From NCBI GenBank assembly GCA_034509425.1, contig JAVTVJ010000076.1, positions 6,572,001 to 6,636,000 of the forward strand: a stretch of DNA of 64,000 nucleotides, given 5' to 3'. Position numbers and translations under genes: made by a program. This DNA comes from Eopsaltria australis. Its lineage: Eukaryota > Chordata > Aves > Passeriformes > Petroicidae. Positions within the stretch are counted from its first letter, which is position 1; the number at the start of each line of letters is the position of its first letter. Under the pieces are notes generated by a model. It saw only the letters and a list, made by a program, of their open reading frames with translations, searched no databases and had not been told where the DNA came from. This document shows, in pieces, positions 37,001 through 44,634 of the stretch.

Positions 37001-37727
37001 CGCCCTCGTACTCGGGCCCGTCCAGCAGCTGCCGCGTGCGCGACGCCAGGAAGGCCGAATTGAGCGGCAGCAGCGGCACGTGCAGGTATTCCTGCCCCGG
37101 GTCCGCCGCCCGGGACCCGCCGGGCAGCGCCCCGACCCCGGGGGCATCGCCCTTGGGCACCGCGGCGGGACCCTCCGCGCCGCCCCCCGGCCCCGCCGGC
37201 CGCGCCTTAGCGGCGGGCACCAGGGCGTCTCCGGGCGGCCAGGGCGCGTTGGACCGCGGCGGGGGCTGCGAGGGGCCCGGCGCCCCCGGGGCCGCTTCGC
37301 CCGCCTTCTGCGAGGGACCGCTGCTCATCGCGCCGTCGGGCGCCTCCTCCGCCTCGAAGAAGGACCAGGGCGCCGCGGGCACGGTGGAGCCGGCATGAGC
37401 CGCGGGCGCCAGGAAGGTGTCCAGGACGGTGTCCAAGGAGTCCTTGACCGAGAGGGAGCCGCTCCCTGGCTGGTAGGAGAGGGAGTCCTGGCAGTCCTCC
37501 TGCCCCAGATGCTGCGGCTCTTCCTCCTCCTCCCCTTCCTCCTCCTCTTCCTCTTCGTCCTCCTCCTCTTCGTCGCTGCTCTTAGCGTAAAGCAGCCCGT
37601 CCAGGGAGATGTCGATGGACTCCGATTCCTCGCGGAAGGGATCTCGGCCGGGCTGACCCTGCAGCAGGACCGCCCCGTCTGTGGCAGGCGGAGGCGCTCT
37701 GGGCTCCTTGGCTTTCACCTCGGTCAT
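6854..37727 (-). CDS. PGR: Progesterone receptor (PR-B and PR-A), complete coding region in eight exons
   Basis: Steroid-activated nuclear receptor of the NR3C family. Family knowledge: the hormone-bound dimer binds inverted-repeat hormone response elements in the nucleus and controls reproductive-tract genes. The coding path is the complement of 36565-37727, 35203-35354, 23544-23660, 16607-16909, 15066-15210, 11636-11766, 8435-8592 and 6854-7009. Every junction is GT-AG and every split codon restores the expected residue. The product is 774 aa: N-terminal domain 1-405, two C4 zinc fingers about 409-473, hinge with a basic nuclear-localisation stretch about 478-525, ligand-binding domain about 526-774. 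All eight zinc ligands are present, as are N560, Q566, R607, C732 and T735 (human N719, Q725, R766, C891, T894; constant offset of 159). Met1 is the first ATG in frame after the stop at 37824-37826. No frameshift or premature stop was found. Identification is essentially certain. Confidence 0.98.
7010..8434 (-). other. PGR intron 7
   Basis: 1425 bp, phase 0, GTAAGT...TGCAG. It contains the CA-rich microsatellite at 8090-8145. The rest is unique. Confidence 0.9.
8090..8145. repeat. CA-rich microsatellite
   Basis: Imperfect (CA)n with CACATG interruptions in PGR intron 7. Confidence 0.8.
8435..8592 (-). CDS. PGR: PGR exon 7: ligand-binding domain helices 8-9 region
   Basis: 158 nt, encoding the rest of Ile671 through Asp723. 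The translation [19 protein letters not shown] continues to [12 protein letters not shown] and is near identical to chicken PR. The acceptor is a run of T ending TTTAG. The donor GAT|GTAAGT is a perfect consensus, and the next intron is in phase 0. Confidence 0.98.
8593..11635 (-). other. PGR intron 6
   Basis: 3043 bp, donor GTAGGT and acceptor TTTTTTTTAG. AT-rich unique sequence with no repeat or RNA gene that I can support. Confidence 0.88.
11636..11766 (-). CDS. PGR: PGR exon 6: ligand-binding domain, middle helices
   Basis: 131 nt, encoding the last base of Glu627 through the first base of Ile671. The translation includes [16 protein letters not shown] and [15 protein letters not shown], both characteristic of PR. 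The acceptor is a long T-rich tract ending GTAAG, so the first AG after the tract is used. The donor is A|GTAGGT. The split Ile codon (A + TT from exon 7) is restored exactly. Confidence 0.97.
11767..15065 (-). other. PGR intron 5
   Basis: 3299 bp, GTAAGT-type donor to a T-rich acceptor. It carries one imperfect tandem duplication of 20 bp at 14601-14640. Nothing else recognised. Confidence 0.9.
14601..14640. repeat. Two-copy 20-bp tandem duplication
   Basis: 14601-14620 and 14621-14640 differ at two positions. PGR intron 5. Confidence 0.7.
15066..15210 (-). CDS. PGR: PGR exon 5: ligand-binding domain helices 4-5
   Basis: 145 nt, encoding the rest of Gly579 through two bases of Glu627. It contains [18 protein letters not shown], the nuclear-receptor signature across helices 3-5, followed by MGWRSYK. 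Arg607 corresponds to human Arg766, which with Gln566 holds the steroid C3 ketone. Acceptor is TTTCCAG, donor is GA|GTAAG. Length and phase match mammalian exon 5 as I recall it. Confidence 0.98.
15211..16606 (-). other. PGR intron 4
   Basis: 1396 bp, GTAATA...CCAG. AT-rich with a T13 run near 16129-16142. No repeat family or RNA gene recognised. Confidence 0.9.
16607..16909 (-). CDS. PGR: PGR exon 4: hinge, nuclear-localisation signal and start of the ligand-binding domain
   Basis: 303 nt, encoding residues 478 (part) to 579 (part). It opens with the basic stretch [10 protein letters not shown] (479-488), the hinge nuclear-localisation signal of steroid receptors. A Ser/Gln-rich hinge follows, then the [15 protein letters not shown] start of the ligand-binding domain (524-538). 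Helix 3 contains Asn560, His561, Leu562, Cys563 and Gln566. Asn560 and Gln566 match the human steroid contacts Asn719 and Gln725. Cys563 sits at human Gly722. Acceptor is TTTTTCAG; donor is CCAG|GTAATA. Confidence 0.98.
20133..20482 (-). mobile_element. CR1 LINE fragment, older copy, left part
   Basis: Inverted CR1 3' end starting at CACAGAACCACAGAATATCAGG and running to CTGAACAAACTCAGT, where it stops abruptly at the tail of a second CR1. Its sequence resumes after 21125. It lies in PGR intron 3 in the sense orientation relative to PGR. Confidence 0.88.
20483..21129 (-). mobile_element. CR1 LINE fragment inserted into another CR1
   Basis: Begins with a fresh inverted CR1 tail (ACACAGAATCAGAGAATCAC) in the middle of the older copy. 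The minus strand at 21030-20752 encodes a CR1 ORF2 C-terminal stretch with [20 protein letters not shown]. Its right edge (CTGGCTCATGTTCAGCC) meets the continuation of the interrupted element. Confidence 0.9.
21125..21168 (-). mobile_element. CR1 LINE fragment, older copy, right part
   Basis: CAGCCTTTCCTCATATGGCA followed by CCAGACCTTTGATCATTT is the CR1 segment that should follow CTGAACAAACTCAGT of the left part. This shows that the 20483-21129 copy sits inside this one. Confidence 0.7.
21968..22045 (-). mobile_element. CR1 LINE, short 3' tail
   Basis: AATCACAGAATGATTTGG, then GACCATCTAGTCTAAGCCCC: the inverted extreme 3' end of a CR1. Homology fades after about 80 bp. It lies in PGR intron 3. 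Confidence 0.75.
23473..23502. repeat. Two-copy 15-bp tandem repeat near the exon 3 donor
   Basis: GAAGGTAATGTACTT followed by GAAGGTAGTGTACTT, one difference. It lies about 40 bases inside intron 3. Confidence 0.65.
23544..23660 (-). CDS. PGR: PGR exon 3: second zinc finger
   Basis: 117 nt (39 codons' worth), encoding the rest of Gly439 through the first base of Gly478. Zinc ligands are Cys445, Cys451, Cys461 and Cys464, followed by the strongly conserved [11 protein letters not shown] block. The D-box lies between Cys445 and Cys451 (AGRND), matching the steroid-receptor dimer interface. Acceptor CTGCAG and donor G|GTGAGT are both strong. Because its length is a multiple of three, skipping it would remove the second finger and keep the frame. 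Confidence 0.98.
27327..27447 (+). repeat. Long imperfect inverted repeat (hairpin) in PGR intron 2
   Basis: The 20-nt inner arms at 27353-27372 and 27400-27419 are complementary at 19 of 20 positions. Pairing continues outward with small bulges to 27327 and 27447. The loop is about 27 nt. Outer mismatches at 27335 and 27346 would be G-U pairs in plus-strand RNA, so that strand folds better. It could be a MITE remnant or a miRNA-like precursor. Confidence 0.6.
29519..29549. repeat. Perfect 11-bp inverted repeat with 9-nt loop
   Basis: TTGGTGATATG, 9 nt, CATATCACCAA. Small; may be chance in AT-rich intron DNA. Confidence 0.4.
32253..32289. repeat. Short CCAAGAA-type tandem repeat
   Basis: About five irregular units of AAGAACC/CCAAGAACC in PGR intron 2. 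Confidence 0.6.
35203..35354 (-). CDS. PGR: PGR exon 2: first zinc finger and P-box
   Basis: 152 nt, the length I recall for this exon in mammals. It completes Arg388 and encodes Pro389 to the first base of Gly439. Zinc ligands are Cys409, Cys412, Cys426 and Cys429. The P-box reads CGSCKVFFK, with Gly427, Ser428 and Val431: the GR/PR/AR/MR type that selects AGAACA half-sites rather than estrogen-receptor half-sites. The acceptor is a pyrimidine tract ending CAAG. The donor is G|GTACCA, which departs from consensus at +4 and +5 (see findings). Skipping this exon alone would shift the frame. Confidence 0.98.
35355..36564 (-). other. PGR intron 1
   Basis: 1210 bp, phase 2, GTAAGG...CAAG. Its 5' part (about 36.2-36.56 kb) lies in the CpG island and holds an (AGG)n run at 36473-36492. 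The rest is AT-rich unique sequence. It is the shortest intron of the gene. No repeat family recognised. Confidence 0.9.
36473..36492. repeat. (AGG)n triplet run
   Basis: About six uninterrupted AGG units in intron 1, within the CpG island. Confidence 0.8.
36565..37727 (-). CDS. PGR: PGR exon 1 (coding part): N-terminal activation domain
   Basis: Encodes residues 1-387 plus two bases of Arg388 and ends at donor CG|GTAAGG. The domain is proline/alanine/glycine-rich and predicted to be disordered. Visible elements are an LDGLL motif (42-46), a poly-acidic run of mostly Glu (52-70), a VLDTFL motif (101-106), an [13 protein letters not shown] block (215-227) and IKEE (281-284). IKEE matches the SUMO-acceptor motif of mammalian PR, with Lys282 as acceptor. 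The conserved PPYLGYA end precedes the zinc fingers. Met134 (codon 37326-37328) matches the position of the internal start that gives PR-A in chicken. This exon is very GC-rich and is the most divergent part of the protein. Relative to chicken it lacks part of the second glutamate run. Confidence 0.97.
37326..37328 (-). promoter_or_regulatory. PGR: Internal start codon for the short isoform PR-A (Met134)
   Basis: In-frame ATG with G at -3 and A at +4, directly after the acidic and VLDTFL segments. It aligns with chicken PR-A Met128 (literature). PR-A would be 641 aa and lack the first 133 residues, including the LDGLL motif and the Glu run. Confidence 0.75.
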
Positions 37728-37734
37728 GCTGGCC
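37722..37734. promoter_or_regulatory. Imperfect estrogen response element overlapping the PR-B start codon
   Basis: The plus strand reads GGTCATGCTGGCC, matching the palindrome GGTCAnnnTGACC at 9 of 10 defined positions. On the gene strand the ATG of PR-B lies inside it. From the literature as I recall it, the rabbit PGR gene has its estrogen-responsive element across the translation start, so the position matches. Binding is inferred. Confidence 0.55.
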
Positions 37735-37823
37735 CGGGGCAGCGACGGACGCCGGCGAGTCTCTGGCAGCGACAAAGTGCGGGCAGCCGGGCAGTGACGG
37801 GGTGCGAGCAGCCGGGCGGCTCT

Positions 37824-37829
37824 TTACAT
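37824..37829 (-). promoter_or_regulatory. Start-stop upstream ORF (ATG-TAA), in frame with PR-B
   Basis: On the gene strand an ATG (37829-37827) is followed at once by TAA (37826-37824), 96 nt before the PR-B ATG and in the same frame. It supplies the in-frame stop that fixes Met1. It matters for translation only if the transcript starts upstream of it, which the promoter layout suggests. Confidence 0.45.
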
Positions 37830-38351
37830 CCTGGACGTGCCTGCTGCGGAGGTGGCGCGGGTCCTGCTCACATGGTGCTGCTCTCGGGCCGACGGCTCAG
37901 CCCCGGCCTCCGCCGCCGGCACGGGGGTGACTCGGAGGCGGGGGCGGTGCAGCCTGGAGGGGGAAAACGATGGGAGCTTGTGCGGGAGGCGGGCAGGAAA
38001 GCAGGGTGCTTGCCAGGCTCCGGCAGCAGCGGACACGCTTACTTCCCGCTCCGCTCGTCCCCCGACTGCTTCCCACCGCCCGGGCGGGCTGGTCGCGGCT
38101 CCACGCCCCTCGCCCGTCCCTCCCTCCCCGCCCCTCCTCGCCTCCAGCGCCGTCCCTTACCGAGGGTCTGCGCTGCGGGGCGCGGGCTCGCCCCTCCCGG
38201 CCCCACCGCTCCGCGCTGCCTCGGGAACCGCCGCTCCTCCAGCGACACCATCGGCTCCTCCTCCGCTCCGCCTGTCCCACTCCCATCGCTCGCCGTGCCC
38301 GCGTCCTTTTCCCATCGCGTCCGGCACTCTGCCTTAGGTCAGCGCTTTATG
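37828..38351 (-). promoter_or_regulatory. PGR 5' leader and proximal promoter
   Basis: GC-box/KLF-type sites are visible at 37935-37947 (GAGGCGGGGGCGG), 38126-38137 (CCCCGCCCCTCC) and around 38189-38200. On the minus strand a CATAAAG element at 38345-38351 could act as a weak TATA box, which would put a start site near 38315. An AGGTCA half-site lies beside it at 38336-38341. No canonical TATA box was found, as is usual for a CpG-island promoter. The transcription start is not determined. Confidence 0.5.
37868..37873 (-). promoter_or_regulatory. Second start-stop upstream ORF (ATG-TGA) in a good Kozak context
   Basis: The gene strand reads CACCATGTGAG. The ATG has the optimal CACC prefix and is followed directly by TGA. 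It lies 39 nt upstream of the ATG-TAA element and is out of frame with PR-B. Confidence 0.45.
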
Positions 38352-40471
38352 GCTTCTCCCTGTCTTCTCATGCCTCTCCCCCACCTCTTGTGCCGGTGCT
38401 TCGTCCTCTCGCTTCACCATCCGAAGAAGTGCAGCTCTGGAATGAGCAGAGGGCACAAGCCTCTCTTCGAAGGGCAGAGAGCAAGACAAGGTTTACTTAT
38501 TTGCGGTGACGGCTCCCTTTTGTCTGTTTTTCACTGTCCCCTTCAGACGTTCAATGTAGTTCTTCGTGATTAAGCTCTATTCCAAAACCCCTCCTGACAC
38601 GAGATCCTTTTTCCAGTACCAAGTAAACCAAGGCATTGTAAAGCTCTCTACATGACGTTACAGGACCTCAAAGCATCATTTACACCAAGAAGCACAACGT
38701 CTTTTCTGCAAAAGATTTGGAAAGTGGGGCATTCGTTGCTTCTAAATTTTAATTACTTTGTCAGGGAAATGAGAGGATATTTAAAAAGTGCTGATGGCCA
38801 GCCTGCATATAGCAAGTTGCAATTCAGCCCAGGTTAGCTCTGACCAAGAAGCTGTTACCAGCTGATTGCTGGCATTTTGTGTAAAATGCTGGCTTTATGG
38901 CAGAACCCATTCAGCTCAATAAGACAGCTACTAACGGGAGAAGGAAAAAAAAAATCAACACGTTATTTGCATTATATAGAAATCTCAGGAAATAAGCTTG
39001 TGTTGAAAGATACAAAGAATAAATTGGCATATGAATATTGGTTATGCCCTGTGGATGTAACATGCTTTCCTGAAAGAAAACGGTTTTTTTTTTTCCCCCA
39101 AAAAAAACTGTGATCACTATGACATATTTGCTTTTGTTATTTTACTTTAAAAACATCTTCAGACTGAAAAGGACAGCTTCTTAGGGAGAGGAACATAACT
39201 GTTGGAAATTACTTCAGTGTTCTGAAATCATATAAGGCAAGTTTATAGAAGCAGTGGCTTCACATAAACCATATTCATATTCTATGTGGTGTGTACTTTC
39301 TAAGTGATTCTTGTCAAAACCCTACTGGCTTCCAGACTGCTTTGGGACTCTGCTTTTTATTCATTTAAGAATAAATAGAAGAAAATATTTTTTTTTTCTT
39401 TTTGCTATTCAAAAGAATTGTGACAATGTGATAATAGCTAGCATTTTAAAACTCAGGTGTTATGTGGGTGCCTCTATATACATTTAGGAGGTTCAACAGA
39501 ATGATGCACTTCCAAGTACACTTGTTGAGTATAGGAATATTTCTTGAACAGCAGTGTTTCACTCTGCTGATGTTGCATGGGAAAGAACTGTTTGGCCAGC
39601 AAGTACCAGGAATTGAAGATATTTTCACAAAACCTATCAGTGGAACCAATGTTAAAAGAATTATTTAAGAGGCACTATCCAATTCTGTTATGATACGACA
39701 TTAAAACTAATTATTTGGAGTGCTTCAATGACTTCCCAGTTTCTGGTTTTCCTGCTACAAAATTTCTCCCTTCTCCCAAACCTGCCTTTTCTCCGAGAAG
39801 TTCATCTCCACTACTGTTAATCTCCATGCTTATTTTGGTTTTTCCCTGATGTTGCATGCTTAGTCAGCTGATTGTCACGCCTTTTTATTGACACTGCCTT
39901 GCTTTCTCATTTCCATTTCCGCATATGCACAGAGCATTCATGGCTTGAGTTTTTACAATAATATGCTCCAAATGTTTCTTTACGGTGACTTTCCTCCTTC
40001 CTAGTGCTTCTGGATTTGAAGAGGTAAAGAGCCACAGATGGCCTGAACAGAGGGTCCTGAAAGGAAAGCAGCACCGAGCAGTTTCCACTCACTGCTGCTC
40101 GTGATTTGTCTGTTAAAATTCTACACTAACAAGGCCATATGACTGTAAACACTTACATATTTACCAGAAATATAAATGTTTACTTCTTACATTATTTGTC
40201 TGAATGTTAGCAGTTAAATATTGTCCAGGTTTTCTGCTGTCCTTCCTAATTTCATTTTTATGACCTGACAAATACACTCTAATCTTTGATGGTAACAGTA
40301 ATTGTGCTGAATTGTCATTGCTTAAGGAAAATATTTGGGGTTCCTTATCTAAGAAATTTATTGGATCTAAATGAGTGGACTTCAATTTATACTGGTTTCA
40401 CATGATTTCTATGAACTTTCACTGGAGCTTTTGTTATTTCCTTTACATTACTCTGTCCATAACCCTCGTGC
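38352..40471. other. Intergenic DNA just upstream of the PGR promoter
   Basis: GC content falls quickly after 38.35 kb. Short A and T tracts (39086-39096, 39389-39398) are present. Nothing recognisable as a gene. Confidence 0.6.
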
Positions 40472-40613
40472 CCCATCCCTAGGCCCCTGTTCAAGGCCAG
40501 GTTGAGTGGGGCTTTGAGTAATGTGATCTAGTGAAATGTGTCCCTGCCCCTGAGAGGAGAATTGGAATTAGGTGGTCTTTAAGGTCCCTTTCAATCCAAG
40601 GTGTTCTGTGATT
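40472..40613 (+). mobile_element. CR1 LINE, short 3' tail
   Basis: Contains TGTTCAAGGCCAGGTTGAGT and GGTCTTTAAGGTCCCTTTCA and ends GTGTTCTGTGATT, the plus-orientation CR1 3' terminus. About 140 bp long. Confidence 0.85.
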
Positions 40614-43600
40614 AATTTGTTTCTTTTGCTCTTAGATTTTCTCACATCATTTGGAAGCTTTCCCTGATATTACTATGGTACCACAAGTTTTTCAGTAAGA
40701 ACATTACAAAGTATACCCTATCAATTTTTTTTGCATTCTATTGTCATTTCTTACTTTCCATTTACTCACTTGGTTGTTATGTCAATCAACATTAAAGAAA
40801 AACAGGTTTCTTATGGTGTATCCACAGCTAATTTTCATTTGCAAGCCATTAAAATTGAAACTGATGTTTTCAAGTAAGACCTAAAAATGTAGTTTTTTTA
40901 ATATTCAGTAATTTTTTTCTGAATATAAAGATTTCAAAGAGCAAACAGTATGAAAGTGCTTATGAAAAGGCCTACTTTCAATCCAAAAGTGAAACATTTG
41001 AGAGTTTGATTGACACTCTTGCATTTTTTAAAAATTCTGTCAGAATGTGAAAGCTGATTGAGAGCTCGAATAAGTTGTGTCTATTTTCTTGCTCTTTTCA
41101 AGAACTGTGGATGAGTAAAATCTACACTTAACAAAATTTCTTATCTGTCTTTCTTTTCCACACAATTCTTGTATAAAATGTCAAGGATAGCAATAGAATT
41201 GTACTGAGAACTCCCTCTGTAATGCTCTAGATTTGTACTTAATTTTTTAAGTGCTTCCTGAGCACTTGTTTGACTATTCAGCCATTCAACTGTACCCTTT
41301 TAAGCAGTACAATTTTTTGATAGATCCTTTAAAATATTTTTAATGGGTTTGGCTTAAAAAAAGAGACAATGTTGTGTGAGAAACAAGACAAGTACACAGC
41401 CTCCTCAAACAGTACAAATATCAAAATCACAGACTTTTTCTGTGATGACCTTTTCTTAAAAAATCTTGAAGTATGAGCTGAAGGGTAAGAGATACTAATT
41501 TCTTTTCTCAGACTTTTCTCAGACTTTTTCTATTTGTGTCAAGATTGCTCCATATAAACAGTGTGTGACCTAATGTTTAAAACTGGGAAAGGACAGTTTG
41601 ATTACACTGAATTAGTGTCTTAGTCTATACAGACCTTTTTTACAACATTGTTCTGCACAGTGTGTTGGAGAACAGAACTTTGAAGTTAAAAGTATTGGTT
41701 TCCTTTTTTTCAGTTAATCAATGGCTCACAATTTTGTGCTATCATTGTTTAGGATATAGTACAACCAAAACTGTGATTCACTTCGTATAAACAGAGAGGA
41801 GGAGAGACTGCTTCAAAGAGCTTATGAGCTCATGGTCAAAACTAAAAAGCAGCTTCCATAAGGAGAGGCTTTTCCATCTATCACAGAAATAACATTTTTA
41901 TCCAAAAAAAAATAGACCTCTGTAACTGCATGAAAAGCCCCACATTTCAGCATGTAGTGTAGACGATAAAAACATAGCACTGTCATGCAAATAAGAGCAC
42001 ATTCTTGTTATGTTACAGTTTTTGGAGATATGTATTTCTGTGGTTTCATCCCTTTTCTGTAAAAATTTCAGCCCCCAGTTAGCAGGCTAAATTTCACTTA
42101 CATTAGGATACCAGCAGATGTTCAATATGCACTTGTCAGAGATCATGATTTTGGAGTAGTAGCTAAGTCATGGAAGCACTCAGCATCAGGAATGTGATTC
42201 GATGGTAACTGTTCACATCTGAACCTGATGATTAGGCTTTTCTGACTCTTACCTGTAATCAGGTAAGAGTCATAGATGTCTGTAGGGACCATTTTCTGGA
42301 GCTCTTCAGGGACACTTGGTATCTTATTTAAGACATAAAGGACTACTTTGATCTGAAGCACTCAAAGAGCTATGATTTTTTGGCAGTGCAGTGTCAATGC
42401 CTAAATGAAGAGGTATGAATAGAGTCCTAAAATCTTAAAATGCAGTATCAATGTGCTCTACTACACTGTTTAAAATCATGGTTTCAGAAACTGTACAGTA
42501 AGCATGCTTTCATTTCCTGTAAGCAAGGGCATGCCACACTGTAATTAATCTCTGTGATCTGTTATCAGGTGTTTTGCTAGCTTAAGCTAAACCATCAGAT
42601 TTACTAAAAGCTATCAAAACTATTGGCTTACCAAATACAAGGGTGTATTGAAACATATTTAAGTTCTAAAGGGATTGGCAAACAGCAAGGTATGTGGCAA
42701 AGAAGGTAAGCAATAGAGCTATTAAAAGAGATGAGGAAAAGGAAGCTAATCACAGTGCATGTTACGTTATTTCTTGCTCTCAGGTGCTAAAGTTCCCACA
42801 GGGATAATAGCAACATGAGAGGTGCAGGTGCTTTAATCTTTATAAATTGTCTAAAGGGAGGAAACAGATGGGTATTGAGTTACAGTCATGAAAGTGATAG
42901 CTCTTTCTGCTACAGGAGTTGTATATTTTATTTATTGCTCTTTGTCTGTTTATGTTTTGGCTAACACTCACTGAAATGCAGAATATAATACACTTGTAGC
43001 TGAGCAAATAAGCCGGAGCATGAGGAGTGAAAAAAAAGGGAGAAAATAAGTTTTCTGCTTCTATGCTCCACAGAGAATGTCATTGCTTGCTGGATGACAT
43101 CCTCAAAAACTTTCTCAAATATTTTTTCAATGAATGCACCAGCTTGAGGTGTCAAAGGCACAAGCTATGCTTCCCTTAAGGCCTAGCTGGGGGACCTTTA
43201 CTGAAACCCACCATATTCCTCAAAGTGGTTTTGTTCCAGTCCAACCTCAGGAAAAAGAAATAAATGTTGCTTTATATAAAATATGATATTCAATTATCTG
43301 TTTATATGAAATACATATTTTATATGAATATGTTAAGTGGCTGTATAAAGATGATTGAACCCAGTGCTGCTGGGTGAAACGAGATGACTCCCAGCAGTAT
43401 AATATTCATGATGGTGCAGCAAGTCTTATTTGCTGGCTGGAGAGTAGGAAGTTGCAACCAGTGATATTAAACAGCTGTTAGCATCTCTGAAATTCGGAAA
43501 GCAGTAGTCAGTAGATCTTCAGAAGTATTAAAAGCAATATCCTAGTAGAACTGTGAGTCCTTAGTAATCATAGAAAAGAAGGTAACAACTGGATACGGCC

Positions 43601-44068
43601 TCAGGACATACACAAGTAAGTTTGGTAGTCCAAATTTATATGCATATGCTTTTTAACACAGAGATAAAGGAGGATTGAACATAACTATGGCACTTTCTTA
43701 ATAGTTCAAATGCTGAATTAAATAGAAGTGATCTTGAAGTTGAGTTATACTGTAAGTGGAAGTAGGAATAATTTTCTTTTACTGTGGTGCAGCCTTTGCT
43801 GCCAGCTTTAATTTCATAATAGATATCCTTCCTATGTAAAATCAAGGTATCTTAGCTAGGATTAATTTTCCATCAATTTATTATAATCCCAAGCTTTTCT
43901 TCCTGTTTCTATTTACAATCTAATTGCCCACCAGGAACTTGGTTGCCCCATGAAATTTCAAAGCTGACTCTTCAGCTTTGGAATATTCACAACCTGCTCT
44001 GAATTATCAGTTTTTCATAATCAGTTGTTAAAGGTAAGGTGTGGCAATGTTTTTCCATAATTTGCAGA
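40614..44068. other. Intergenic DNA
   Basis: AT-rich. It holds the perfect palindrome at 42243-42272 and an AT-rich inverted repeat at about 43272-43327. No gene recognised. Confidence 0.6.
42243..42272. repeat. Perfect 13-bp inverted repeat with 4-nt loop
   Basis: TGACTCTTACCTG, loop TAAT, CAGGTAAGAGTCA. Pairing is perfect over 13 bp and stops at 42242/42273. It lies in the intergenic region upstream of PGR, with no gene around it. Confidence 0.7.
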
Positions 44069-44634
44069 GAACAAAGGCAAATGCAGGGTCCTGAACCTGG
44101 AGAAAAATAACTCCAGGCACCAGCACAGGCTGGGGGCTGACCTGCTGGAGAAGGACCTGGGGGTCCTGGTGGACAACAAGCTGTCCCTGAGCCAGCAGTG
44201 TGTCCTTCTGGCCAAGAAGGCAAATGATATCCTAGGATGCATCAGGAAGAACACTGCCAGCAGGTCGAGGGTGGGGATCCTGCCCCTCTACTCAGCCCTG
44301 ATGAGGCCACATCTGGGGTGCTGTGTCCAGTTCTGGGCTCCTCAGTGCATGGAGCTCCTGGAGCAGATCTAGTGGACTGTGGAAAAGATGATGATGGGTC
44401 CAGAGCATCCTTGTAATGAGGACAGGCTGAGGGAGGTGGGCCAGTTCAGTCTCAAGAAGAGACAACTAAGAAGGAACTCATCAATGTATGCAAGCATCCA
44501 AAGGGAGGGTGCTAAGAGGATGGATCAGGCTCTGCTCAGTGGTACCAAGCCACGTGCTCAAGGATGAGCAAGTAGGCTGGACCAGATGACCCACTATAGT
44601 CCCTTCCAACTTGACTCATTTTGTTATTCTGTGA
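44069..44634 (+). mobile_element. CR1 LINE, 5'-truncated 3' fragment
   Basis: Plus-strand translation from 44169 includes [19 protein letters not shown] and [20 protein letters not shown], the CR1 ORF2 C-terminal region. The frame then shifts at about 44372. The 3' end reads AGTCCCTTCCAACTTGACTC and ends TTATTCTGTGA. It is decayed by a frameshift and stops. Confidence 0.92.

Larger units (their letters stand above)
36200..38350. promoter_or_regulatory. CpG island over the PGR promoter, 5' leader and exon 1
   Basis: An abrupt block of very high GC and dense CpG in an otherwise AT-rich window. It covers the end of intron 1, all of coding exon 1 and about 600 bp upstream of the start codon. This is the only CpG island seen in 64 kb, and it marks the PGR promoter. 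Its boundaries are read by eye. Confidence 0.9.

Noticed and set aside
36561..37775. Extension of PGR upstream of Met1 (residues before MTEVKAK)
   Set aside because: There is no ATG between the in-frame stop at 37824-37826 and Met1. The extension begins at a TTG codon and does not match PR.
37897..38286. Minus-strand frames of 129 and 70 codons upstream of PR-B (from ATGs near 38286 and 38251)
   Set aside because: Both could be upstream ORFs if transcription starts above them, but the start site is unknown and the frames are Arg/Gly-rich as expected of any GC-rich DNA.
43272..43327. Inverted repeat TTATATAAAATATG / CATATTTTATATGA
   Set aside because: Almost pure A/T, so such pairing is expected by chance.
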